A stretch of 64,000 bases of DNA, taken from Streptomyces sp. S465. Lineage in GTDB: Bacteria; Actinomycetota; Actinomycetes; Streptomycetales; Streptomycetaceae. The stretch covers positions 6,938,001-7,002,000 of the forward strand of contig NZ_CP114036.1 in assembly GCF_026898115.1 (NCBI RefSeq). Direction: 5' to 3'. The translations under genes and the position numbers were made by a program. This document shows positions 50,639-58,617 of this stretch, one piece after another (the first letter of the stretch is position 1; every line of letters starts with the position of its first letter). Below the pieces are notes generated by a model. It saw only the letters and a program-made list of their open reading frames with translations. It was not told where the DNA came from and did not search any database.

Positions 50639-50824
50639 TCAGCGCTTGGCCGTGTGGGTGACGAAGTCGGCCCACGCGGTGGGGGAGAAGGCGAGCTGTG
50701 GGCCCTCCTTGTCCTTGGAGTCGCGTACGTGGACCATGTCGGGGCAGGTGGCCACCTCGACGCAGTCGTTGGAAGCACTACTGCTGTAGCTGCTCTTGAA
50801 CCAGGCCAGTCCCGACGTGTTCAT
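50639..50824 (-). CDS. DUF397 family protein
   Basis: A 61-residue protein typical of Streptomyces: WFKSSYSSSASNDCVEVATC followed by HVRDSKDKEGPQLAFSPTAW and a basic end. DUF397 proteins occur by the dozen and nearly always next to an XRE regulator with a DUF5753 domain; the WhiJ/BldB system is the best-known relative, in which the small protein modulates its regulator. ATG 50822-50824 overlaps the stop of the regulator gene (ATGA). Two cysteines, in NDCVEV and ATCPD, are conserved features. Confidence 0.92.
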   Translation of the reverse strand: MNTSGLAWFKSSYSSSASNDCVEVATCPDMVHVRDSKDKEGPQLAFSPTAWADFVTHTAKR

Positions 50825-51699
50825 AGCTCCCCTCGCATCCGCTGCAACAGGCTCAAAGAGTCTTTGAGAGTCAGAGCCTGCGAGCGCATCCTGGCATACC
50901 GCATATGGAGCACGCTGACCACTTTCGGATCCGCGATGAACTGACCGCTCTCCTGGCCTTCGCAGTAGGCGAACCAGCGGTTCTCCGGCGTCTCCAGGAG
51001 CTGCACGGGGCCAGCCATGCCCGCGTGTTCCCGTGCCAATGGCATGACCTGGATCTCCACGTTCCGCAACTCGGCGACTGCCAGTACGTGGTCGATCAGT
51101 TTCCGTGTGACCTCCGCCCCGCCGGTCCGCCGTAGAAACAGATGCTCCTCGATGATGAAGCTGAACGCCGTATTGTCCCGCTCCGACAACAGCCGTTGAC
51201 GTTGGGCCCGTACTGCCCACTGGGACTCGATCTGGGCATCGTTCATGGGCGGCAGTTGGTTACCGTACAGCGCCCGCGCATACGCCTCGGTCTGCAATAA
51301 CCCCGGAATCAACCGGCACTCGTACGTATACAGGGCGAGCGCCACCGCCTCCAGCCGTGCCCACTGCCGGAACCAGCTCGCCAGTCCCTGCTGCCGGGAC
51401 AGATGCTCGGCCGCCTTCCGCAGCGCGCCGGTGTTTCCCAGTACCTCCTCCGCCCGCTCCACAAGGGACAGATCCGGCATGCGCCGTCCCTGTTCCACCG
51501 ACGCGATCGTGTGCTTCGAGAACCGCACCAGGTCCGCGAGTTCCGCCCGGCTCAGTCCCGCATGTTCCCGTAGGGCCTGGACGAACGCCCCGAACGTCCG
51601 CAGACTGTCGGAGGATTGTGGCTCCCCGCCGCAGGACGGCCCCGGAACTCTGTCCGCCCCTTCGTCCGCACCTTCCACGCCGACACCGTCTTCGGCCAT
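50821..51699 (-). CDS. XRE-family regulator with DUF5753 domain
   Basis: A 292-residue WhiJ-like regulator. Residues about 30-90 are a helix-turn-helix (ALREHAGLSRAELADLVRFS, then KHTIASVEQGRRMPDLSLVE). The rest is DUF5753 (IPGLLQTEAYARALYGNQ, and IEEHLFLRRTGGAEVTRKLI; ENRWFAYCEGQESGQFIADP). It is translated with the DUF397 gene. I chose ATG 51697-51699, which follows AGGAGG at the right distance; the frame extends further. Such triads with a small ATPase on the opposite strand are common in Streptomyces and linked to development or antibiotic control. Confidence 0.92.
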   Translation of the reverse strand: MAEDGVGVEGADEGADRVPGPSCGGEPQSSDSLRTFGAFVQALREHAGLSRAELADLVRFSKHTIASVEQGRRMPDLSLVERAEEVLGNTGALRKAAEHLSRQQGLASWFRQWARLEAVALALYTYECRLIPGLLQTEAYARALYGNQLPPMNDAQIESQWAVRAQRQRLLSERDNTAFSFIIEEHLFLRRTGGAEVTRKLIDHVLAVAELRNVEIQVMPLAREHAGMAGPVQLLETPENRWFAYCEGQESGQFIADPKVVSVLHMRYARMRSQALTLKDSLSLLQRMRGEL

Positions 51700-51861
51700 C
51701 GTCGGCCACCTCCTGTGCAACCCGCCCCGCCTCGCCCCTCCTGACCGCACACAGGCTTACGGTCGGTCACGAGTACCGTCCACCATCTGTGCGCGTACGC
51801 TGACTCAGCGTACGCAGTGTCTCCGTGGCGCGCAGGCGAAACCGCAGGCCACAGTGGCCGC

Positions 51862-52308
51862 ATGACACCACCCCCCACCGGCCAGGGCGCCGTCACTGTA
51901 CGTCTGTTCACGCAGCGGTTCAGCTCCACTCCGCTCGGGGCGCGCCTCGCCCGGCGGCTCACGCTCCATCAGCTCCAGGACTGGGGCATCCCGCACGGCA
52001 CGCGGACCTCGGACGCGGCCGCCCTGGTCGTCGCCGAGCTGGCCACGAACGCCGCCACGCATGGCCGCGTCCCCGGCCGGGACTTCGAACTGCGCCTCAC
52101 GCTCGCCGAGACCGTGCTCCGCATCGAGGTGTCGGACACCCGTGGCGAGAAACGGCCCCCGAGCCCCGGTGCGGTCGCCGCCCCGCCGGCCCTCTCCGAG
52201 ACCCGGCGGGGACTCCTCCTGGTCGACAGCCTCGCCGACCGCTGGACGGTGCTGGATCGCACACCCGTCGGCAAGACCGTCCGCGCCGAACTGGACCTGC
52301 CGCAGTGA
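51862..52308 (+). CDS. Small anti-sigma-factor-like ATP-binding protein (HATPase_c, RsbW type)
   Basis: A 148-residue histidine-kinase-like ATPase domain. The N box is VVAELATNAATHGR and the G box region is SETRRGLLLVDSLADRW. There is no dimerisation or receiver domain, so it is of the RsbW/SpoIIAB type, possibly binding a sigma factor or anti-sigma antagonist. It is divergent from the XRE/DUF397 pair, the usual third member of that cluster. ATG 51862 is weakly supported by the sequence upstream (ACAGTGG). Confidence 0.88.
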   Translation: MTPPPTGQGAVTVRLFTQRFSSTPLGARLARRLTLHQLQDWGIPHGTRTSDAAALVVAELATNAATHGRVPGRDFELRLTLAETVLRIEVSDTRGEKRPPSPGAVAAPPALSETRRGLLLVDSLADRWTVLDRTPVGKTVRAELDLPQ

Positions 52309-52544
52309 CGGTCTGGCAGTGAGACGGGGGATGTCCCGCTGTATGGCGTGAAGACCAAGCCGCAGCTGTGCGCCGGCTGGGGAGGATGCCATGCAGCGGC
52401 GGTTGCGCCGCTTCCGAGGCGGGGCATTCTCCAATCCCGGTTGGCGAGACTTTTGGAATCGCCAAGTCGCTGTGCACACAACAGTGTTGCTGTCGATAGG
52501 CTGTTCGGTGCGGGGTGGGACCTCTGCCGGGGGAGGAGCGGCAA

Positions 52545-54146
52545 ATGGCGGACGTGCGTGTCAAATCAGACCAGTTGGTGGGTATATCCGGTGGCTTCAC
52601 TACGCACATGAACTTCCTGGTGGAGGTCGTCAACGCCCTGGTGGTCGCGTTGGAGACGTCCAAGGGCATGGCCGGAGACGATGAAGGTGGTCGCAACTTC
52701 GCGAAGATGTACCAGGGTGCCGCCCGTGAGGCCGTAGCCCAGATGGCCTTTTCCACGTACACCATGGGCAACCTCTCCGCCACGGTGATGGAGATGGCCT
52801 TCGACTTCCTTGCGACGGAGAGCAAGGTCGCGGCTTCGATGCTGAAGCAGTTCTCGCCGGACGAGGCCATCAACATGCTCAAAGGTACCGCTGCGGGTAG
52901 CGAGTGCAATCCGGTGGGCAGCGAGGACGACCTTCCGGAGGTCGTGGCCAAAGAGGACTGGCTCGACGATTTCGTCACCCAGGGGCCACGCGGAGACGCG
53001 GGAAAGGCCAAGGAGGCGGGCAAGGCTTGGCGTAAAGCTGGAGACCTGCTGGACGATACCCGTATCAGCGCGCAGACGGGTCAGCGGCTCCTGGTCAGAG
53101 ATTGGGCCGGGCGAGCTGTTACGGCGTTTGTCGACTATTTCGACTTATTCATAGGCGCAGGCGACCGTCCGGCCGAGACCGCCGAGGGCGAGGCATTGTT
53201 GGCGAACCTGGCCACGGCTTGCCATGAGATCGCCGATGCCTGCTATGCCTATGCCGGGCACGTGGAGGACGCCAAGGCCGATTGGATGGCGGGCGGGATG
53301 TCCCTCGGTGACTCCTTGCTGGACAACGACAACGACCACGGTCTCAACGATGCTGTCTGCGGCGACACGCGCATCAACGGGCTCGGGCGCATTCCCGGTG
53401 TCCTCGACGGCTCGGGGCGCAAGGCGAAGCTGCCCGAGCCTTCGGGTCCCTGGGATCCGGACCTCCCGTCGATCTTCCCGGCGGTTCCCCTGCGTGTGCC
53501 GTTGCCCTCCATTCCCGTGGTGGCGAAGGCTCCGGCTTCATCGGGAACGAGCGGTATCTTCGCTGCCTTCTACGCTAATCGCAAACCTCCGAGCCCGGGA
53601 CCGCCTCGCCCCGGCGTCAACCCCAAGGGGCCGATTCCCCCGGAGTCGGGTACGAAGCGGCTGAGTGCCAAAGAACAGGCTGACTTCCGCAAGTGGATGT
53701 CCGGTCTGCATCAACACGACTTCGCCAACCATCGGACCGAGCAGGACGCGGCCAATCGCTATCAGGCTGACACCGCCGGTTATCCCGAATATGATCTCCC
53801 TCTCCCGCCCATGGAAGGTGGGAAGGACGTGCAGCAGGCGGATGGGCTGCGTTCAGAGGACGGGTACGTCCTCGACGGAAAGTACGTCAAGGACCCGGAC
53901 TCTTGCAAGACGGCGCGTACCTTGGAAAAGCTCCAGCTTCCAGAAGAGGACAAGAAGGCGTGGGAGAAGGGGCCACACAAGGCTGACGCAATTGAGATCC
54001 AGGACTACGGTCGCGCGATAAAGGCTGAGGGAAGCAAGATCAGGGGACTGGAGATCATTACGAACGGCCCAGAGACCATGGCGTACTGGCAATATCTGAT
54101 GGCACAAAAAGGAGTACCGGGCAGCGTCCGGTACCACCCCGCCTAG
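52545..54146 (+). CDS. Probable type VII-secreted polymorphic toxin with restriction-endonuclease-fold C-terminus
   Basis: A 533-residue protein. The N-terminal 120 residues are helical and WXG100/ESX-like (no signal peptide). A central region of 250 residues carries Pro-rich linkers (KPPSPGPPRPGVNPKGPIPP). The C-terminal 110 residues resemble toxins with a restriction-endonuclease fold (Tox-REase): LRSEDGYVLDGKYVKDP with Asp444 and Lys446 as core D-x-K, and the end LEIITNGPETMAYWQYLM. It would be a nuclease delivered to competitors. GGAGGAG gives a strong ribosome site. A TTA codon at 53145-53147 makes it a bldA candidate. Base composition is lower in GC than neighbours, suggesting transfer. 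Domain assignment is by motif only. Confidence 0.72.
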   Translation: MADVRVKSDQLVGISGGFTTHMNFLVEVVNALVVALETSKGMAGDDEGGRNFAKMYQGAAREAVAQMAFSTYTMGNLSATVMEMAFDFLATESKVAASMLKQFSPDEAINMLKGTAAGSECNPVGSEDDLPEVVAKEDWLDDFVTQGPRGDAGKAKEAGKAWRKAGDLLDDTRISAQTGQRLLVRDWAGRAVTAFVDYFDLFIGAGDRPAETAEGEALLANLATACHEIADACYAYAGHVEDAKADWMAGGMSLGDSLLDNDNDHGLNDAVCGDTRINGLGRIPGVLDGSGRKAKLPEPSGPWDPDLPSIFPAVPLRVPLPSIPVVAKAPASSGTSGIFAAFYANRKPPSPGPPRPGVNPKGPIPPESGTKRLSAKEQADFRKWMSGLHQHDFANHRTEQDAANRYQADTAGYPEYDLPLPPMEGGKDVQQADGLRSEDGYVLDGKYVKDPDSCKTARTLEKLQLPEEDKKAWEKGPHKADAIEIQDYGRAIKAEGSKIRGLEIITNGPETMAYWQYLMAQKGVPGSVRYHPA

Positions 54147-54169
54147 AGCGACTGAGGAAAGAGTGAATA

Positions 54170-54610
54170 ATGACCCCCGATGAAGCCGCGCTCGTCATCA
54201 CAAACTACTACTTTGCCCCGGTCGAAGGTGAACGATGGCAGGTCACACCCGAGCGTTTCGCAGAGGCGGCGAGGGATCGGTGGCCAAATTGCACGACGCG
54301 GCTGATCGAGGGTGACGACGGCACCCCAGCGGAAGTCGAGTTCGCCATGACCTTCAGTAACGGCGCACAGAGGTCCGGGAGTTACGACCCCCGCAGTCTG
54401 GGGCTGCACGGTTACGCTGCCCTGGACGCGGCCGAATTCATGTCCTGGTTCGTCACCATGCTTGATCCCGATGTGCGTGTCCTGTTCAACAACGCAGAGT
54501 CCATCGAGGACGGCGACTACGACGACCACGTGCTCCCGCGTGCCATGGGGCTGCGTCCCATGGCCGAAGCGCTGGCCACGCACCTCGCCGGAGCGCTGCT
54601 CGGGGAGTGA
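54170..54610 (+). CDS. Candidate immunity protein for the upstream toxin
   Basis: A 146-residue acidic protein starting 23 bp after the toxin gene stop (MTPDEAALVITNYYFAPVEG). It contains RWQVTPERFAEAARDRWPNC, VEFAMTFSNGAQRSGSYDPR and FMSWFVTMLDPDVRVLFNNA. No family can be named with certainty. Position directly behind a polymorphic toxin gene, small size, acidic nature and lack of signal peptide fit an immunity protein which protects the producer and kin. That role is inferred from context only. Confidence 0.6.
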   Translation: MTPDEAALVITNYYFAPVEGERWQVTPERFAEAARDRWPNCTTRLIEGDDGTPAEVEFAMTFSNGAQRSGSYDPRSLGLHGYAALDAAEFMSWFVTMLDPDVRVLFNNAESIEDGDYDDHVLPRAMGLRPMAEALATHLAGALLGE

Positions 54611-54745
54611 GCACCATCCGCATCCGTCGGCCGCTGTGGCCGAGCGGAGACCGCGGACGTAAAATGGTGTAGTCACCTCCATCAGGAAACGGTCGCGACG
54701 AGCAGACAGCCGACTCGCCAGTACTCGATTTCCGGGTAAGCAGAC

Positions 54746-55264
54746 ATGGCAGAGGTGGGTGCTGGTTCTATGGCGACGCTGACGCAATCCATGGGCGAAC
54801 CCGCGATCGAGGACGGCGCCGCGGTCTGGCGCATTGCCCGCGCATCCGGGGTGCTCGACGCGAACTCCGCCTACAGCTATCTCCTGTGGTTCCGGGATTT
54901 CGCCGGAACCTCCGTGGTCGCGCGGGCGCCGGACGGTGCGCCGGTCGGCTTCGCCACCGGCTACCGTCGGCCCGAGCGGCCCGGCACGCTCGTGATCTGG
55001 CAGATCGCGGTGGACGCGGAACAGCGCGGACGCGGCCTGGCCGGTGCCATGCTGGACCACCTCACCGCCCGTCCCGCTCCGCGGGGCGCCCCGCGGAGCG
55101 TGGAGACGAGCATCGGCCCGGAGAACACCGCATCGCACCGGTTGTTCCTCTCCTTCGCCGCGCGGCACCGGGCACCGGTGGCACGAGAGCTGCTGTTCCC
55201 GGCGGCGCTTTTCCCCGATTCCCATGAACCCGAGTACCTGTACCGCATCGGACCACTGCGTTAG
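54746..55264 (+). CDS. ectA: L-2,4-diaminobutyrate acetyltransferase (ectoine synthesis)
   Basis: A 172-residue GNAT enzyme that makes N-gamma-acetyl-diaminobutyrate, the second step to ectoine. The acetyl-CoA motif is WQIAVDAEQRGRGLAGAMLD; the EctA hallmark NSAYSYLLWFRDFAGTSVVA lies at about residue 43, and ETSIGPENTASHRLF follows. It is the first gene of ectABCD. ATG 54746 was taken; ATG 54770 is in frame and possible. Upstream 54611-54745 has a TAAAAT at about 54660 that may be a -10 box for an osmotically controlled promoter; no -35 is clear. Confidence 0.93.
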   Translation: MAEVGAGSMATLTQSMGEPAIEDGAAVWRIARASGVLDANSAYSYLLWFRDFAGTSVVARAPDGAPVGFATGYRRPERPGTLVIWQIAVDAEQRGRGLAGAMLDHLTARPAPRGAPRSVETSIGPENTASHRLFLSFAARHRAPVARELLFPAALFPDSHEPEYLYRIGPLR

Positions 55265-55303
55265 CCAGGCGCATCGTCGGCAGGATCTCAGCGTGCGGAT
55301 TCC

Positions 55304-55338
55304 TCCTGCACCGAGGAGTGTTCCTGCACCGAGGAGTG
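55304..55338 (+). repeat. Tandem duplication of the ectB ribosome-binding region
   Basis: The 17-nt unit TCCTGCACCGAGGAGTG occurs at 55304-55320 and 55322-55338, one base apart, just before ectB. Each contains a Shine-Dalgarno core (GAGGAG), so ectB has two: one 7-12 nt and one 25-30 nt ahead of its ATG at 55345. Confidence 0.85.
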
Positions 55339-55344
55339 TGTGTC

Positions 55345-56634
55345 ATGACGACCAAGCAGCCCGACATGAGCGTCTTCGAGACCCTGGAATCGGAAGTCCG
55401 CAGCTACTGCCGAGGATGGCCCACCGTCTTCGAAAGGGCGCAGGGCAGCCATCTCCACGACGAGGACGGCCGCAGTTATCTCGACTTCTTCTCGGGTGCC
55501 GGATCACTCAACTACGGCCACAACAATCCGGCGCTGAAACGCGCGCTCGTCGACTACATCGAAAGCGACGGCATTACGCACAGCCTGGACATGGCCACCA
55601 CCGCCAAGCGGGCTTTCCTGGAGGCGTTCCAGAATCTGGTGCTGTTCCCGCGTGGCCTGCCGTACAAGGCGATGTTCCCCGGTCCCGCCGGTACCACCGC
55701 GGTCGAGGCCGCGCTGAAGCTGGTCCGCAAGGTGAAGGGGCGCGAGGCGATCGTCTCGTTCACCAACGCCTTCCACGGCATGACCCTCGGGGCGCTGGCC
55801 GTCACGGGCAACGCCCTCAAGCGGGCCGGGGCGGGCATTCCGCTGGTCCACGGCATTCCCATGCCGTTCGACCACTATCTCGACGATTGTCTCGACGACC
55901 AGGTCGACCGGGTCCCGGATTTCCGTTGGCTCGAGCGGCTGCTCGAGGACCGGGGGTCGGGTCTGAACAGACCCGCCGCCGTGATCGTCGAAACGGTGCA
56001 GGGCGAGGGTGGGGTCCATGTGGCCCGCTCCGAGTGGCTGCGGGCCCTCGCCGACCTGTGCCACCGGCACGACATGCTGCTGATCGTGGACGACATCCAG
56101 ATGGGCTGCGGACGCACCGGCGCCTTCTTCTCCTTCGAGGAAGCGGGTATCACACCGGACGTCGTCACCCTGTCGAAGTCCATCAGCGGCTACGGCCTGC
56201 CCATGTCACTGTGTCTGTTCCGGCCCGAGCTGGACATCTGGGAGCCGGGCGAGCACAACGGAACCTTCCGCGGCAGCAACCCCGCCTTCGTCACGGCGAC
56301 CGCCGCCCTGCACACCTACTGGACCGACGACGGGATGGAGAAACAGACCAGCGTCCGCGGCGAACAGGTGGAACAGGCGCTGCACGCGATCCGTGACGAA
56401 CACCCGCGGCTCGGCGCCGACATCCGCGGCCGCGGCCTGGTGTGGGGCCTGGGGTTCGCGGACACCTCCCGTGCCTCGGCCGTGGCCCGCCGAGCCTTCG
56501 AACTCGGGCTGCTGGTCGAGACGTCCGGGGCGCGGGACGAGGTGGTGAAGCTGCTGCCGGCCCTCACCGTCGCCCCGCACGAGCTGGACGAGGGGCTGCG
56601 GATCCTCGCCCGATCGGTACGGGAGACCGGCTGA
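55345..56634 (+). CDS. ectB: Diaminobutyrate-2-oxoglutarate aminotransferase (ectoine synthesis)
   Basis: A 429-residue PLP-dependent class III aminotransferase converting aspartate semialdehyde to L-2,4-diaminobutyrate with glutamate as donor. Family features: FETLESEVRSYCRGWPTVFE at the start (EctB signature), the PLP Lys in VVTLSKSISGYG, LLIVDDIQMGCGRTG (cofactor Asp), and HNGTFRGSNPAFVTATAALH. Length is normal. The ATG at 55345 follows a duplicated ribosome-binding region, hinting at altered translation of this gene relative to ectA, though the effect is unknown. Confidence 0.96.
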   Translation: MTTKQPDMSVFETLESEVRSYCRGWPTVFERAQGSHLHDEDGRSYLDFFSGAGSLNYGHNNPALKRALVDYIESDGITHSLDMATTAKRAFLEAFQNLVLFPRGLPYKAMFPGPAGTTAVEAALKLVRKVKGREAIVSFTNAFHGMTLGALAVTGNALKRAGAGIPLVHGIPMPFDHYLDDCLDDQVDRVPDFRWLERLLEDRGSGLNRPAAVIVETVQGEGGVHVARSEWLRALADLCHRHDMLLIVDDIQMGCGRTGAFFSFEEAGITPDVVTLSKSISGYGLPMSLCLFRPELDIWEPGEHNGTFRGSNPAFVTATAALHTYWTDDGMEKQTSVRGEQVEQALHAIRDEHPRLGADIRGRGLVWGLGFADTSRASAVARRAFELGLLVETSGARDEVVKLLPALTVAPHELDEGLRILARSVRETG

Positions 56635-56666
56635 GCGACAGATGGGCAAGGGAAAGGCGTGGTCAC

Positions 56667-57065
56667 GTGATTGTCCGGTCCTTCGCAGAGATCCAGAACA
56701 CCGAACGCCATGTGCGGGCCGCCTCCGGGACCTGGGAGAGCAAGCGCATCGTGCTCGCCCAGGACAAGGCCGGCTTCTCGCTGCACGAGACCCTGCTGTA
56801 CGCGGGGACGGAGACGTCGATGTGGTACGCGCACCACGTCGAGGCCGTGCTGTGCGTCGCGGGAGAGGCCGAACTCACCAATGACGAGACGGGCGAGACC
56901 CACTGGATCAAGCCCGGCACGATGTACCTGCTCGACGGCCATGAGCGGCATACGCTGCGCCCCAAGACGGACTTCCGGTGCGTGTGCGTCTTCACCCCGC
57001 CCCTGACCGGGCGGGAGGACCACGACGAGAACGGCGCCTACCCGCTGCTCCCGGAGGAGGGCTGA
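56667..57065 (+). CDS. ectC: Ectoine synthase
   Basis: A 132-residue cupin that cyclises N-gamma-acetyl-diaminobutyrate to ectoine. The sequence MIVRSFAEIQNTERHVRAAS is nearly diagnostic; metal and substrate regions are TETSMWYAHHVEAVLCVAGE and MYLLDGHERHTLRPKTDF. GTG start at 56667 with GGGAAAGG 14 nt before. It follows ectB by 32 bp and precedes ectD by 3 bp, within one operon. Confidence 0.96.
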   Translation: MIVRSFAEIQNTERHVRAASGTWESKRIVLAQDKAGFSLHETLLYAGTETSMWYAHHVEAVLCVAGEAELTNDETGETHWIKPGTMYLLDGHERHTLRPKTDFRCVCVFTPPLTGREDHDENGAYPLLPEEG

Positions 57066-57068
57066 CCC

Positions 57069-57947
57069 ATGACCGAGACCACCACGGCCGTGCGGGACGC
57101 GTACCCGACCCGGGGCAGCCGCGAGGTCGTGACGCCCCGCCAGGACCCGGTCGTCTGGGGGCCGCTCCGCCCCGAGCTGGAGTCGTACGAGCGGGACGGC
57201 TTCCTCACCGTCGAGCACCTGCTGACCGGGGAGGAGGTCGCGCACTACCGTGCCGAGCTCGACCGGCTGGTCCGCGACCCGGCGCTGTACGCGGACGAGC
57301 GCCGCATCGCCGAGCCGACGTCGCGGGAGGTGCGGTCGGTGTTCGAGGTGCACAAGATCAGCGAAGTCTTCGCGGACCTGGTGCGCGACGAGCGGGTGGT
57401 GGGCCGGGCTCGCGAGATCCTCGGCTCCGAGGTGTACGTCCACCAGTCACGGATCAACGTCAAGCCGGGCTTCGGCGCGTCCGGCTTCTACTGGCACTCG
57501 GACTTCGAGACGTGGCACGCGGAGGACGGACTGCCGCGGATGCGGGCGGTGTCCGTGTCCATCGCCCTGACCGAGAACCATGACACCAACGGCGGTCTCA
57601 TGATCATGCCGGGGTCGCACCGGACGTTCATCGGGTGCGCCGGCCGGACGCCGAAGGACAACTACAAGAAGTCGCTCCAGGCGCAGGACGCGGGCACACC
57701 GTCCGACCGGGCCCTGACGCGCTTCGCCGAGGAGCACGGCATCCGCCTGTTCACCGGCCGTGCGGGCTCGGCCACGTGGTTCGACTGCAACTGCATGCAC
57801 GGCTCCGCCGACAACATCACGCCGTATCCGCGCAGCAACGTCTTCATCGTGTTCAACAGCGTGCTCAACCCGGCGGTGGAGCCGTTCGCGGCCCCGGTCC
57901 GGCGCCCCGAGTTCATCGGAGCACGCGACTTCACGCCCGTTCGGTAG
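57069..57947 (+). CDS. ectD: Ectoine hydroxylase
   Basis: A 292-residue Fe(II)/2-oxoglutarate dioxygenase making 5-hydroxyectoine. Iron ligands are the HxD of GFYWHSDFETWHAEDGLPRM (His-Ser-Asp) and the distal His in CNCMHGSADNITPYPRSN. The EctD signature FYWHSDFETWHAEDGLP is intact. It begins 3 bp after ectC and closes the cluster. The organism can therefore make both ectoine and 5-hydroxyectoine if aspartokinase (ask_ect is absent here) supplies substrate from elsewhere. Confidence 0.95.
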   Translation: MTETTTAVRDAYPTRGSREVVTPRQDPVVWGPLRPELESYERDGFLTVEHLLTGEEVAHYRAELDRLVRDPALYADERRIAEPTSREVRSVFEVHKISEVFADLVRDERVVGRAREILGSEVYVHQSRINVKPGFGASGFYWHSDFETWHAEDGLPRMRAVSVSIALTENHDTNGGLMIMPGSHRTFIGCAGRTPKDNYKKSLQAQDAGTPSDRALTRFAEEHGIRLFTGRAGSATWFDCNCMHGSADNITPYPRSNVFIVFNSVLNPAVEPFAAPVRRPEFIGARDFTPVR

Positions 57948-57955
57948 GCGATTCG

Positions 57956-58483
57956 CTAGGGCTCCTGTAGAGCCGTCTTCGCGGCGTCGACGAAGTCCGT
58001 GAGGGCCTGCCAGAACGGCCTGAAGGCGGCGTCGAAACGCTGGAACGCCTCCGGCTCTCCGGAGCGCATCGCGCTCAGGGCGCGGTGGAACGGGCCGGTG
58101 GACCTCTGTAGCGCGTTCGCGGCGGTGGCCGCCGCGGCCGGGCCCTCCAGCTCGACCACGCGCACACAGCGGCGCAGCGTGCCGTACTCATCGCGTTCCC
58201 GCTCGGCCAGCTCGTCCAGGAGGGCGGCGCGGCGCTCCGTACCGCTCTCCTTCTCCTGGACGGCGGCGACCTCCCAGTACAACTCGCCCATGCGGTGGGT
58301 CTGTTCGATCAGCTCGAGATACGCGGTGCGCCTGCTGTCGCGCAGCCGCTCCGCGCGCTGGGCGAGCGCGGCGGTGTCCGCCTGGATCCGGGCGGCCCGG
58401 GTGTTGCCGCGGCTGGTGACCCAACTGGCCACCACCGCGGTGGAACCGGTGAGCGCCGCGATCCAGAACGTGTTGTCAGCCAT
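57956..58483 (-). CDS. Membrane-anchored coiled-coil protein of unknown function
   Basis: A 175-residue protein. A single hydrophobic segment (NTFWIAALTGSTAVVASWVTS) at the N-terminus is followed by a basic helix and about 130 residues of likely coiled coil (RAERLRDSRRTAYLELIEQT; ALLDELAERERDEYGTLRRC). This is the layout of many small streptomycete proteins of unknown role. Its stop is only 8 bp from the ectD stop (convergent), with no terminator visible between. ATG 58481-58483 was taken over a longer frame because the hydrophobic segment then sits at the end. Confidence 0.75.
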   Translation of the reverse strand: MADNTFWIAALTGSTAVVASWVTSRGNTRAARIQADTAALAQRAERLRDSRRTAYLELIEQTHRMGELYWEVAAVQEKESGTERRAALLDELAERERDEYGTLRRCVRVVELEGPAAAATAANALQRSTGPFHRALSAMRSGEPEAFQRFDAAFRPFWQALTDFVDAAKTALQEP

Positions 58484-58617
58484 GGCCCCCCGTACCGCCC
58501 GCACCTTCCGGCTCGCCGATCATCCGCCGTCCCTTGGTCATCATCAGCCACCACGGCCATCCCCCGATGGTAGGAAGATACGGAAGGCGTAACGGTTCGG
58601 CGGTATGTGCCACAGAT

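Noticed and set aside
52309..52544. Short frames between the anti-sigma-like gene and the toxin gene
   Set aside because: They lack coding bias and ribosome sites; the AT-richer sequence fits a promoter region.
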